Positions 1 through 9,313 of a stretch of 13,054 nucleotides of DNA are shown here, in pieces. Source of the DNA: Pseudomonadota bacterium (GTDB lineage Bacteria > Pseudomonadota > Alphaproteobacteria > Rhizobiales > Rhizobiaceae); assembly GCA_023444445.1 (NCBI GenBank), contig JAEXMK010000057.1:1-13054 (forward strand), written 5' to 3'. The position numbers and the translations under genes were made by a program. The notes beneath the pieces are model-generated. The model ran no database searches, was not told where the DNA came from, and was given only the letters and a program-made list of their open reading frames with translations. Within the stretch, counting starts at the first letter, position 1; every line of letters begins with the position of its first letter.

Positions 1-861
1 GGACAGCACGGCATGGGCAAGACCCGCACCGGCGCCAAGGGTTCGGACGTGGTGCTGAAGGTGCCTGTTGGTACCCAGATTTTCGAGGAAGATAACGAGA
101 CGCTGATCGTTGACCTTACCAAGGAAGGCCAGCGTTTTCGTCTTGCCGCCGGCGGCAACGGCGGCTTCGGCAATGCCTATTTCAAGTCGTCGACCAATCA
201 GGCGCCGACGCACGCCAATCCCGGCCTTGCGGGCGAGGAAAAGACTGTCTGGCTGCGGCTGAAGCTGATTGCTGATGCGGGTCTCGTTGGCCTTCCGAAT
301 GCGGGTAAGTCCACTTTCCTTGCGACAGTTACCCGCGCGCGACCGAAGATTGCCAACTATCCTTTCACCACGCTGCATCCGAACCTCGGCGTGGCGACCA
401 TCGATGGCCGTGAATTCGTGCTGGCCGATATTCCTGGCCTGATCGAAGGCGCGCATGAGGGCGTCGGCATCGGTGACCGCTTCCTCGGCCACGTGGAGCG
501 CACACGCGTTCTTCTGCATCTCGTCTCGGCGCAGGAAGAAAAGGTCGGAAAGGCCTATAAGACTGTTAAAGCAGAGCTGGATGCCTATGGCGGCGGGCTG
601 ACCGACAAGGCTGAAATCGTGGCTTTGTCGCAGATCGACGTGCTCGATGAAAAAGAGCTGAAAAAGAAGGCCAAGGAACTGGAGAAGGCCTGTGGCCGTC
701 CGCCGCTTCTTCTGTCCGCTGCCGCGCATATCGGCATGACGGAAGCGCTGCGCGCCCTTCGTGATATCATTGTTTCGGCAAGCAATGGCGGCGATACCGC
801 CCTTCCCGACCGGTCGATGCCGCATGAGAGCGAGGTCGAGGAAGAGGACGATCGCCTATGA
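1..861 (+). CDS. obgE: Obg family GTPase ObgE/CgtA, 5' end missing
   Basis: Partial gene. The reading frame is open from base 1, and about 70 residues of the glycine-rich N-terminal Obg fold lie outside the window. The rest of the Obg domain is recognisable ([11 protein letters not shown] and [19 protein letters not shown]). The GTPase domain follows: G1 GLPNAGKS (289-312), the G2 threonines in YPFTTLHPN (about 358-384), G3 DIPG (427-438), G4 and G5 SAA (about 715-723). The G4 motif reads SQID (628-639) where the family normally has NKxD. The C-terminus ends in a short acidic tail rich in Glu and Asp. Obg proteins are essential GTPases that assist 50S subunit assembly and respond to ppGpp; that role is family knowledge. 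The stop codon overlaps the proB start as ATGA, so the two are probably co-translated. Confidence 0.96.
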   Translation, partial: GQHGMGKTRTGAKGSDVVLKVPVGTQIFEEDNETLIVDLTKEGQRFRLAAGGNGGFGNAYFKSSTNQAPTHANPGLAGEEKTVWLRLKLIADAGLVGLPNAGKSTFLATVTRARPKIANYPFTTLHPNLGVATIDGREFVLADIPGLIEGAHEGVGIGDRFLGHVERTRVLLHLVSAQEEKVGKAYKTVKAELDAYGGGLTDKAEIVALSQIDVLDEKELKKKAKELEKACGRPPLLLSAAAHIGMTEALRALRDIIVSASNGGDTALPDRSMPHESEVEEEDDRL

Positions 862-2019
862 GCGTCACGCGCAAGCCGCTTGCGAGCCACCATCGGATCG
901 TCATCAAGATCGGATCGGCGCTGCTGGTGGACCGGAAGACTGGTCTTAAGAAAGAATGGCTGGATGCCATCTGCGAGGATATCGCGGCGCTGAAGAAAAA
1001 TGGTGCGGATGTACAGGTCGTGTCTTCGGGTGCCATCGCGCTCGGCCGTACCGTGCTCGGCCTGCCCTCCGGCGCATTGAAGCTGGAGGAAAGCCAGGCG
1101 GCGGCGGCTGTCGGCCAGATTGCCCTGGCGCGGGCATGGTCGGAAAGCCTGTCGCGGCATGAGATTGTCGCGGGCCAGATTCTGCTGACGCTCTCCGATA
1201 CCGAGGAGCGCCGCCGTTATCTCAATGCGCGCGCTACCATCAACCAGCTTCTGAAGATCGGTGCTATCCCGATCATCAATGAAAACGACACGGTTGCGAC
1301 CACCGAAATCCGTTACGGCGACAATGATCGTCTGGCGGCGCGTGTCGCGACCATGACGGGTGCCGATCTTCTGGTATTGTTGTCTGATATTGACGGGCTT
1401 TACACCGCCCCACCGCATCTTGATCCGGAAGCCAAGTTCCTTGAAACAATAGCCGATATCACTCCCGAAATCGAAGCCATGGCAGGCGGCGCAGCTTCCG
1501 AGCTTTCGCGCGGCGGCATGCGCACCAAGATCGATGCGGGCAAGATCGCAACCGCTGCCGGTTGCGGCATGATCATCGCGTCAGGCAAGACGCTCAACCC
1601 GCTGAAGGCCATTGAAAACGGCGAGCGTTCCTCCTGGTTTGCGCCTTCGGGTACGCCGGTGACGGCGCGCAAGACCTGGATTGCCGGGCAATTGCAGCCC
1701 GCCGGTGAAATCCATGTGGATGCGGGTGCTGAGAAAGCGCTTTATGCTGGAAAAAGCCTGCTTCCCGCCGGCGTGCGGCAGGTGAAGGGTAATTTCGGGC
1801 GCGGCGATGCTGTCGCGATTATCGGTTCGGAAGGCCGTGAGGTCGCGCGCGGTCTTGCCGGTTACGATGCCGAAGAAGCGCGTCTTATCATTGGCCACAA
1901 GTCCAATGAGATTGAGGCAATTCTCGGTTATGTCGGACGTGCCGCGATGATCCATCGCGACGACCTCGTCATGACCGGGGCGGCCGTGAAAGTTAAAAGT
2001 GCAAAGAAGGATGAGGTCC

Positions 2020-2027
<8 letters not shown>
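858..2027 (+). CDS. proB: Glutamate 5-kinase
   Basis: First step of proline synthesis: ATP-dependent phosphorylation of glutamate to gamma-glutamyl phosphate in the cytoplasm. The 389-residue length fits the two-domain form. Residues 1 to about 265 are an amino-acid-kinase fold with K17-I-G-S near the N-terminus, SSGAIALGR (56-64), NENDTV (141-146), GDNDRL (154-159), SDIDGLY (176-182) and GGMRTK (219-224). Residues from about 285 to 375 are a PUA domain ([24 protein letters not shown]). The family often has GTGGM where this protein has SRGGM, a mild difference. The ATG start overlaps the obgE stop by four bases, which fixes the start and suggests coupling. The 3' end overlaps proA by eight bases, so the two enzymes that pass on the unstable acyl phosphate are made together. 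Confidence 0.97.
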
Positions 2028-3306
<1,279 letters not shown>

Positions 3307-3348
3307 TATTTGCCGGCTGATCAGCGCCTCGACAGACGTTATCTCACC

Positions 3349-3933
3349 ATGCCGCATGTGGAGCGCGGCATGGTTGTCGGGCTTTTCGGCGGTTCCTTCA
3401 ATCCGCCGCATGCCGGTCACGCGCTTGTTGCAGAGATTGCGCTGCGCAGGCTGGGCCTCGATCAGCTCTGGTGGATGGTGACACCGGGCAATCCGCTGAA
3501 AAGCCGCGCCGAACTGGCATCCCTCGAAGACCGTATTGCCGCCTGCGAAAAGCTTGTTCACGACCCTCGCATCAAGGTCACGGCTTTCGAAAAATCGCTG
3601 GGCATGAGCTATACCGCCAACACGCTCGCCAAAGTGAAGGCGAAAAATCCGCACGTGCGCTTCATCTGGGTCATGGGTGCCGATAATCTCAAGAGTTTCC
3701 ACCACTGGCAGAAATGGCGCACGATTGCCGAGACTTTCCCGATTGCGGTGATCGACAGGCCGGGCTCGACGCTCTCTTATCTTTCCTCGACCATGGCCCA
3801 GGCCTTCAGCCAGGCGCGGATCGATGAGGACGATGCCGGGGTCCTGTGGAAAAAACGCGCGCCTGCCTGGGTTTTCATTCATGGACCGCGTTCCACGCTC
3901 AGCTCTACGGCGCTGCGTAACGGCCGAAAATGA
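3349..3933 (+). CDS. nadD: Nicotinate-mononucleotide adenylyltransferase
   Basis: Joins nicotinate mononucleotide and ATP to give deamido-NAD in NAD synthesis. From the ATG at 3349 the protein is 194 residues, typical for NadD. The nucleotidyltransferase signature GSFNPPHAGH is at residues 15-24, WWMVTPGNPLK at 41-51, FIWVMGADNLKSFHHWQKW at 105-123, and the C-terminal ATP-site motif SSTALR at 185-190, close to the family ISSTxIR. The start is not certain. The same frame is open back to a TTG at 3310, just after the proA stop, which would add 13 residues, and another ATG lies at 3370. I see no strong ribosome site for any of them and chose 3349 as the first ATG. The gap to proA is 42 bases, so nadD probably shares the proBA transcript. 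Confidence 0.94.
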   Translation: MPHVERGMVVGLFGGSFNPPHAGHALVAEIALRRLGLDQLWWMVTPGNPLKSRAELASLEDRIAACEKLVHDPRIKVTAFEKSLGMSYTANTLAKVKAKNPHVRFIWVMGADNLKSFHHWQKWRTIAETFPIAVIDRPGSTLSYLSSTMAQAFSQARIDEDDAGVLWKKRAPAWVFIHGPRSTLSSTALRNGRK

Positions 3934-4002
3934 CACGCTCGATCACAAATGATGTATGGGCCAACCGTCCAGGGCTCCATATCTTGAAAAGTTAATACTT
4001 TG

Positions 4003-4491
4003 ATGCCACCTTCACTGTGTGACGCAGAGAATCGCGTCGCGCAGTATCTGTTTTGTCATTCTCTGAAAGGAAAACCTCTGACAACAGTACACGCCAAGGG
4101 AAGAGCATTTGTTGCTATCCCGAAGGGTCAGGACAGTGGCGCCGATGCCGCCGGCCATGCCCTCGAAACCGTCCTCGCGAGCCTCGAGGACTCCAAGGCT
4201 GAAGATATCGTCTCTCTCGACATTGCCGGAAAATCGGCGCTTGCGGACTACATGGTTGTGGTCTCCGGGCGGTCGAACAGGCATGTCTCGGCGATTTGCG
4301 AACATCTTCTCAAAGACATGAAGGATGAAGGGTTCGGAAACGCCCGCATCGAAGGCCTTGAGGCCGGAGATTGGGTGGTTATCGATGCCGGCGATATCAT
4401 CGTCCATGTATTCCGTCCGGAAATCCGCGTCTTCTACAACATTGAAAAAATGTGGGCGACGCCAGAAATGCCGGAAGAAACGCTACACTGA
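4003..4491 (+). CDS. rsfS: Ribosome silencing factor RsfS (Iojap/YbeB)
   Basis: RsfS binds ribosomal protein L14 and blocks joining of the ribosomal subunits during starvation (family knowledge). The conserved domain is clear: LETVLASLEDSKAEDIVSLD, then ADYMVVVSGRSNRHV, then IEGLEAGDWVVIDAGDIIVH and a closing RPEIRVFYNIEKMW. From the ATG at 4003 the protein is 162 residues. Its first 25 residues are Cys-containing and unlike the family, so this start is doubtful. A CTG at 4078, six bases after GAAAGGA (4065-4071), would give a 137-residue protein starting just before TTVHAKGRAF, and on ribosome-site evidence it is the better start. The ATG is reported by convention. The gene sits between nadD and rlmH, the usual neighbours of rsfS in many bacteria. 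Confidence 0.92.
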   Translation: MPPSLCDAENRVAQYLFCHSLKGKPLTTVHAKGRAFVAIPKGQDSGADAAGHALETVLASLEDSKAEDIVSLDIAGKSALADYMVVVSGRSNRHVSAICEHLLKDMKDEGFGNARIEGLEAGDWVVIDAGDIIVHVFRPEIRVFYNIEKMWATPEMPEETLH

Positions 4492-4562
4492 TACGGTGAG
4501 CCTTTGAGCGAGTGCATCATGTTTGCCGAAGATCACGACTGACTTCGGAAACGGAGCCTCTG

Positions 4563-4604
4563 GCCGGAAATCAGACCGGCTGCATAGGAATCCGCAGGCT
4601 ATGC
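4563..4604 (+). other. Two consecutive small hairpins between rsfS and rlmH
   Basis: The 158-base gap between rsfS and rlmH contains two adjacent inverted repeats: GCCGG (4563-4567) with CCGGC (4576-4580), loop of eight, and GCATAG (4582-4587) with CTATGC (4599-4604), loop of eleven. No T-run follows either, so they do not look like a rho-independent terminator. They may shape the rlmH leader or be chance pairings in GC-rich DNA. Apart from these the gap holds no gene I can support and no tRNA cloverleaf. Confidence 0.3.
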
Positions 4605-4649
4605 TGCTAAAGCCGGGCCCTGTTGAGTCACGACGAATGCAGGTTTGCG

Positions 4650-5132
4650 ATGCGGATTTCAATTTTTGCGGTGGGACGGCTGAAATCCGGCCCTGAGAAG
4701 GATCTTGCGGCCCGTTATATCGAGCGTCTGGCCAAGACCGGCCCGGCGATCGGGCTGGAGTTTTCGCGGGTGATCGAAGTTGCGGAAAGCCGGGCCTCCA
4801 ATGCGGACACCCGCAAGCGCGAAGAAGCGGCGATGCTGGAGAAACATCTGGTTGACGGCGCAGCCCTCGTCTTGCTCGATGAGCGCGGACAAGCCTTGGA
4901 CAGTCCCGCCTTTGCTTCGTTTTTTGGTGATTTGCGCGATAGCGGCAAGCGTGACCTCGTGATCGCCATAGGCGGGGCAGACGGGCTTGATCCCGCGCTC
5001 TACGACAAGGCGACGGCCGTTCTCAATCTTGGCAAGCTGACATGGCCGCATCAGATCGTCCGTATCCTGATTGCCGAACAGCTTTACCGCGCCGTCACAA
5101 TCCTCTCCGGCCATCCCTATCATCGCGTTTGA
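4650..5132 (+). CDS. rlmH: 23S rRNA pseudouridine-1915 N3-methyltransferase RlmH
   Basis: Methylates pseudouridine 1915 in helix 69 of 23S rRNA, using S-adenosylmethionine, on assembled 70S ribosomes. The protein is 160 residues, close to the 155 of E. coli RlmH. It starts MRISIFAVGRLK and carries the SPOUT trefoil-knot residues: LLDERGQALDSPAFA (75-89), AIGGADGLD (106-114), LTWPHQIVRILIAEQLYRA (130-148) and the family's characteristic end, HPYHR plus one residue. The ATG at 4650 was chosen because it opens the conserved domain and has AGG six bases upstream. A TTG at 4623 in the same frame adds nine residues of no family resemblance. The gene follows rsfS, the common pairing of two late ribosome factors. 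Confidence 0.96.
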   Translation: MRISIFAVGRLKSGPEKDLAARYIERLAKTGPAIGLEFSRVIEVAESRASNADTRKREEAAMLEKHLVDGAALVLLDERGQALDSPAFASFFGDLRDSGKRDLVIAIGGADGLDPALYDKATAVLNLGKLTWPHQIVRILIAEQLYRAVTILSGHPYHRV

Positions 5133-5228
5133 GCGCGTCTCTATCCGGGGAATTGTCTCAATTTCAACATGAAGCTCCGCGACACCGCTGCTAGCGATAG
5201 ACTTTGGCGGCAGCCTTTCTCAGGCCCC

Positions 5229-5257
5229 TTGGAAGATCGCGGTAAAATCCCTAATAT
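5229..5257 (+). promoter_or_regulatory. Candidate sigma-70-type promoter for the envC-like/ctpA genes
   Basis: TTGGAA (5229-5234) and TAATAT (5252-5257) are separated by exactly 17 bases. Each box matches the standard consensus at four of six positions. Transcription would start near 5264, about 28 bases before the ATG at 5292. This fits with the 159-base gap after rlmH and argues against a translation start at 5169. By sequence alone this is a weak call, since such matches also arise by chance. Confidence 0.35.
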
Positions 5258-5291
5258 GGGCGCTCCTGCTTCGGCATCAAAGAAAGCTCAC

Positions 5292-6689
5292 ATGGACACC
5301 ACGCCTCAACGAAAACGGCACGCTGCCCTTGTGGGCGCGGTTATTGCTGTTTTCGTCATGGGAAGTGGTCCGGCCTATTCTCGCGATGATGCGGGTGCTG
5401 CTCCCGCGGCAAGCGAAGATTCGTCGCCGGAGGCGCTGCAGACGCTGGAGAAGCGCCGCGACCAGAACCGGCAGGATCTGGAGGAGTTGGTCGACAGCAT
5501 CGGTCTTTCGGAAGACAAGACAAGAAAGCTCGAAGAAAGCATCGCCTCCCTCAATCAGGACAGCGCGCGTATCCGTGACGAGTTGATCGCATCGGCTGCC
5601 CGGCGCAAGGCGCTGGAAGCCAAGATCAGTGACGGGGAGGATCGTCTGGCCAAGCTTTCGGTGCGCGAGGATGGCGTCAAGGCGTCATTGCGGGACAGAC
5701 GCGGCGTGCTGGCAGAGGTTCTGGCCGCATTGCAGCGCATGGGTCGAAACCCTCCCCCTGCCCTACTTGTTTCGCCGGAAGATGCGCTTGCTTCCGTGCG
5801 CAGCGCCATTCTTCTCGGCGCCGTCGTGCCCGGCATTCGCGGGGAAACCGACAAGCTGGTCGCTGCTCTCAAAGAATTGACCGATGTCAGGCAGGCAATC
5901 GCTCGCGAAAAGGACGATCTTACGGGTATGATGACGGCAAGTCTGGAAGAGGAAAAACGCCTCGACCTGCTGATTGCCGAAAACGACCGCAGGAATACGC
6001 AGACGGCGGCGGAACTGGAGGCAGAACGCAAGCGATCTGAAGAGCTTGCGGGTAAGGCGACGAGCCTTGAAGGGCTGGTCAGCTCGCTCGAAGGTGAGAT
6101 TACCTCGGTGCGTGAGGCGATGGAAAAGGCGCGGGCGGAAGAGCAGCGCCTCGCCCGTCTTTCCGAAGTGGAACGGGAGAAGGAGCGTGCCGCGGCCGAG
6201 GCCGGAATGCCCGATAAAAACCGCATTGCGCCCGCATATCCCTTTGCGAGTTTGAAGGGAAAGCTGGAGCTGCCGGTTGCGGGCGAAGTGCTGCGGCGTT
6301 TCGGTGATGCCGATGGTACGGGCCACTTTTCCAAGGGAATTGTTGTGGCGAGTGGACCGGAAGCCATCGTGACGGCACCTGCGGATGGCTTCGTGGTATT
6401 TGCCGGAGATTTTCGCAGTTACGGCCGGATGATCATTCTCAATACGGGTAATGGATATCATGTGGTGATGACGGGCATGGACAATGTGAGGACACGACAG
6501 GGCATGTTCGTGTTCTCCGGAGAGCCCATCGCCTCCATGGGTGCAAAAAGAGTAGCGAGTGCAGCAGCATTGGCGCTGGAAACCGACCGGCCAACGCTCT
6601 ACATTGAGTTCAGGAAAGATGGTGTGCCGGTTGATTCCCAACCGTGGTGGACCGCAAAAAATACCGGAAGGGCGCACAATGATTCGTAA
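5292..6689 (+). CDS. EnvC-like murein hydrolase activator with degenerate LytM (M23) domain
   Basis: The predicted exported protein is 465 residues. Residues 1-30 form a signal peptide (basic QRKRH, then a hydrophobic stretch, then GSGPAYS before RDD). Residues from about 47 to 310 are highly charged, Glu/Lys/Arg-rich and heptad-like, predicting long coiled coils. Residues from about 320 to 460 are an M23/LytM fold. The zinc ligands are gone: the HKGID-type motif reads SKGIV (347-351), the central His position reads MTGM, and the HxH motif reads LYIE. E. coli EnvC lacks the same ligands (it has LYFE at the third site) and acts by activating cell-wall amidases during septum splitting. I therefore infer an activator, not an enzyme. 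The start at 5292 gives a proper signal peptide; in-frame ATGs at 5169 and 5256 do not. The 3' end overlaps ctpA by 11 bases. Confidence 0.88.
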   Translation: MDTTPQRKRHAALVGAVIAVFVMGSGPAYSRDDAGAAPAASEDSSPEALQTLEKRRDQNRQDLEELVDSIGLSEDKTRKLEESIASLNQDSARIRDELIASAARRKALEAKISDGEDRLAKLSVREDGVKASLRDRRGVLAEVLAALQRMGRNPPPALLVSPEDALASVRSAILLGAVVPGIRGETDKLVAALKELTDVRQAIAREKDDLTGMMTASLEEEKRLDLLIAENDRRNTQTAAELEAERKRSEELAGKATSLEGLVSSLEGEITSVREAMEKARAEEQRLARLSEVEREKERAAAEAGMPDKNRIAPAYPFASLKGKLELPVAGEVLRRFGDADGTGHFSKGIVVASGPEAIVTAPADGFVVFAGDFRSYGRMIILNTGNGYHVVMTGMDNVRTRQGMFVFSGEPIASMGAKRVASAAALALETDRPTLYIEFRKDGVPVDSQPWWTAKNTGRAHNDS

Positions 6690-8007
6690 GGTTTCGCTTC
6701 TCCTTATCGGTGGGCTTATGGGCGCCACGGCGATGAGTGTGATTTATTCGGCGAGCATGCCGGCACAGGCAGCCGGGCCTTCGACCTATAAGGAACTGTC
6801 GATTTTTGGCGACGTGTTCGAACGCGTGCGCGCACAATATGTGACGCCGCCCGACGACGAGAAGCTGGTTGAAAATGCCATCAACGGCATGCTCAGCTCG
6901 CTCGATCCGCATTCGAGCTTCATGAACGCCAAGGATGCCAACGACATGCGCACCCAGACCAAGGGTGAGTTTGGCGGTCTCGGGATCGAAGTGACCATGG
7001 AAAATGAGCTGGTCAAGGTCATCTCGCCGATGGACGACACCCCGGCTTCGCGTGCAGGCATTCTCGCCGGTGATTATATTTCGGAAATCGACGGTACGCC
7101 GGTTCGTGGTTTGAAGTTGGAGCAGGCCGTCGAAAAGATGCGCGGCGCCGTCAAGACGCCGATCAAGCTGACGGTTATCCGCAAGGGTGCCGACAAGCCG
7201 CTTGAGATCACGGTTGTTCGCGACGTGATTGCCGTGCGGGCCGTCAAGTCTCGCGTCGAGGGTGACAATGTCGGTTATCTGCGCGTCATCTCCTTCACCG
7301 AGAAGACCTACGATGATCTCGAAAAGGCGATCAAGAAGATCAAGGCGGACGTGCCGGCCGACAAGCTGAAGGGCTATGTTCTCGACCTGCGCCTCAACCC
7401 GGGTGGTCTGCTCGATCAGGCGATCAATGTATCCGACGCTTTCCTTGAGCGCGGTGAAGTCGTTTCGACCCGTGGCCGCAATCCCGATGAGACCCGTCGC
7501 TTCAATGCGACGGCCGGTGATCTGACCGATGGCAAACCTGTCATCGTGCTGGTCAACGGTGGTTCGGCCTCGGCTTCTGAAATCGTCGCGGGCGCGTTGC
7601 AGGATCTGCGTCGTGCGACCGTGGTCGGCACGCGCTCCTTCGGTAAGGGTTCGGTCCAGACGATCATCCCGCTCGGTGAAGCGGGCGCGCTGCGCCTGAC
7701 CACGGCGCTTTATTATACGCCGTCCGGCAAGTCGATACAGGGTACGGGCATCGAGCCGGATATCAAGGTCGAGCAGCCGTTGCCGCCGGAATTGCAGGGC
7801 CGTGTGACTTCGGAAGGTGAATCCAGCCTGTCCGGTCACATCAAGGGCCAGAGCGAGACTGACGAAGGTTCAGGTTCTTCCGCTTACGTCCCGCCGGAAG
7901 CAAAGGACGACATCCAGCTCAACTATGCGCTGGACCTGCTGCGCGGCGTCAAGACGGATCCGTCTTTCCCGCCAAACCCGGACAAGGCTGTGGTCAACAA
8001 GCAGTAA
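6679..8007 (+). CDS. ctpA: Carboxyl-terminal processing protease, S41 family
   Basis: Periplasmic serine protease that trims or degrades proteins from an exposed C-terminus. The predicted 442-residue product has a signal peptide (MIRKVSLLLIGGLMG to about AQAAG, residues 1-33), an N-terminal segment with LDPHSSFM (75-82), and a PDZ domain at about 95-175 (FGGLGIEV, SPMDDTPASRAGI, GDYISEIDGTPV). The S41 core follows, with GYLRVISF (199-206) and LDLRLNPGGLLDQAI (235-249). The catalytic dyad is Ser298 in GGSASASEI and Lys323 in SFGKGSVQ, 25 residues apart as in characterised Ctp proteases. The ATG at 6679 has GGAAGGG seven bases upstream and lies inside the end of the envC-like gene, so translation is probably coupled. 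Related proteases affect envelope integrity and morphology in rhizobia and Brucella. The substrate here is unknown; proteins of the neighbouring cell-division pathway are a guess. Confidence 0.96.
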   Translation: MIRKVSLLLIGGLMGATAMSVIYSASMPAQAAGPSTYKELSIFGDVFERVRAQYVTPPDDEKLVENAINGMLSSLDPHSSFMNAKDANDMRTQTKGEFGGLGIEVTMENELVKVISPMDDTPASRAGILAGDYISEIDGTPVRGLKLEQAVEKMRGAVKTPIKLTVIRKGADKPLEITVVRDVIAVRAVKSRVEGDNVGYLRVISFTEKTYDDLEKAIKKIKADVPADKLKGYVLDLRLNPGGLLDQAINVSDAFLERGEVVSTRGRNPDETRRFNATAGDLTDGKPVIVLVNGGSASASEIVAGALQDLRRATVVGTRSFGKGSVQTIIPLGEAGALRLTTALYYTPSGKSIQGTGIEPDIKVEQPLPPELQGRVTSEGESSLSGHIKGQSETDEGSGSSAYVPPEAKDDIQLNYALDLLRGVKTDPSFPPNPDKAVVNKQ

Positions 8008-8013
8008 GATGAT

Positions 8014-8031
8014 GCGCCGGTCCACCGGCGC
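8014..8031 (+). other. GC-rich perfect inverted repeat in the ctpA downstream gap
   Basis: GCGCCGGT (8014-8021) and ACCGGCGC (8024-8031) are exact reverse complements around CC, so at least seven pairs can form with a four-base loop. It begins seven bases after the ctpA stop. No T-run follows, so a rho-independent terminator is unlikely; mRNA 3'-end protection or transcript attenuation between ctpA and the next gene are possibilities. Confidence 0.4.
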
Positions 8032-8069
8032 GCCGTCTCCATTGCCCAACCATTTGGACGGATCATTTA

Positions 8070-9266
8070 TTGTCCTCGGACCTGCGAAAACCGCTTCTGG
8101 GTCGTCAGAAAAAAAGCGTCGGTATCAACCGGCGCTTTTCCGTCATTATGCTTCTGTCGGTGCTTGCCGTTCTCTCGATTGGTGGCCTGTCTGTCTATAC
8201 GGCGCTGTCACCTGGTAATCTTAAGAAGACGGCGGGGCCGGATGCACAGCCGCAGCTTTCCGAGAAGACGCCTGAAAAGGCTTCAACCGGAGCGCCTGCC
8301 TTGAATGACACCGCCGGATTGCAGCCGCAAAGCGGCCGTTCCGGGGCGAATATCAATCGGGCGACCATGCCTGATGGTAATGTCGTATCGGTTTATTCTC
8401 CCCGGCCCCGTGACAGTGACGGCCCGGTGCTGATGAGCGGCCAGACTTACGGTCAGGATCCGCGCATGGCAACGCGACCCAATGAGGAGCTGCTGGAGGA
8501 AACTGCCTTCGGCCAGTTGCCCATCGTCGGCACGGATGGCCTGCGGCCGATGGAGCAGTACGCCCGGCCATGGTCCGGTGCACGAGGCACCCGTGTGGCT
8601 ATTGTGGTCGGCGGTCTCGGCCTCAGCCAGACGGGTTCGCAAAAGGCGATCCGGGAGCTGCCGCCAGAGGTGACGCTTGGTTTTGCCGCCAGCGGCAACA
8701 GCCTGCAGCGCTGGATGCAGGACGCGCGCCGTGAGGGGCATGAGATCCTTTTGCAGATACCGCTGGAACCCTTCGGTTATCCGGGCACCAATCCCGGTCC
8801 TGACACGCTGCTGGCGGGCGACCCTGCCAAGGTCAATATCGACCGGCTGCATCGCTCCATGGCGAAAATCACCAATTATACCGGCATCATGAATTATCTA
8901 GGCGGGCGTTTTCTGGCCGAGCAGTCCGCGCTGGAGCCGGTCATGCGCGATATCGGCAAACGTGGACTGCTGTTTCTGGATGATGGCTCATCGGCGCAGT
9001 CGCTGAGCGGCGGGATCGCGAAAGCCATTTCCGCGCCGCAGGGTTTTGCGGATATTCTGCTCGACGGAGAAGTCACAGAAGCTTCCATTCTGCGCAAGCT
9101 GGACGAGCTGGAGCGGATCGCGCGCCGTAACGGCCAGGCGATCGGCGTAGCGTCGGCATTTGATGAAAGCATTGCGGCTATCTCGAAATGGTCACGCGAG
9201 GCTGGTGGCCGCGGCATTGAAATTGTCGGTGTATCCGCGCTTGTTTCCGGGCAGGCGGGGCAGTAA
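8070..9266 (+). CDS. Divergent polysaccharide deacetylase family protein (YibQ/DUF610-like)
   Basis: This is a 398-residue inner-membrane protein. It has a basic N-terminus, one membrane segment (about 24-46, [18 protein letters not shown]), a Pro/Ala/Ser/Gly-rich linker to about residue 170, and a C-terminal domain of the divergent deacetylase family (about 173-397). Residues at the sites that carry the metal and catalytic groups in the canonical family are replaced. IDDLG is VGGLG (Gly181, Gly182), the NHxGS motif is NYLGG, and the late GHP motif is VASAF. Deacetylase activity is therefore doubtful, and a binding or scaffolding role is more likely. The start is TTG at 8070, with GGACGGA (8056-8062) seven bases upstream. 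In E. coli yibQ lies next to envC; here ctpA lies between their counterparts, which supports a shared envelope role. Confidence 0.85.
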   Translation: MSSDLRKPLLGRQKKSVGINRRFSVIMLLSVLAVLSIGGLSVYTALSPGNLKKTAGPDAQPQLSEKTPEKASTGAPALNDTAGLQPQSGRSGANINRATMPDGNVVSVYSPRPRDSDGPVLMSGQTYGQDPRMATRPNEELLEETAFGQLPIVGTDGLRPMEQYARPWSGARGTRVAIVVGGLGLSQTGSQKAIRELPPEVTLGFAASGNSLQRWMQDARREGHEILLQIPLEPFGYPGTNPGPDTLLAGDPAKVNIDRLHRSMAKITNYTGIMNYLGGRFLAEQSALEPVMRDIGKRGLLFLDDGSSAQSLSGGIAKAISAPQGFADILLDGEVTEASILRKLDELERIARRNGQAIGVASAFDESIAAISKWSREAGGRGIEIVGVSALVSGQAGQ

Positions 9267-9313
9267 ACCTTGCCTGCGACCATTTCCGGCGCTCAAGACA
9301 GTGCGGGTTTCCC

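Noticed and set aside
3310..3348. TTG at 3310 as the nadD start
   Set aside because: It would add 13 residues ahead of the normal N-terminus and has no visible ribosome site. It cannot be excluded, but ATG 3349 is preferred.
5555..6367. Ser/Arg-rich minus-strand ORF opposite the EnvC-like gene
   Set aside because: The Ser/Arg richness is the complement of Glu/Lys/Leu coiled-coil codons, and no start signal supports it.
6610..7839. Minus-strand ORF of 409 codons opposite ctpA
   Set aside because: It mirrors the codons of an intact S41 protease, has no recognisable motif and no ribosome site that I can see.
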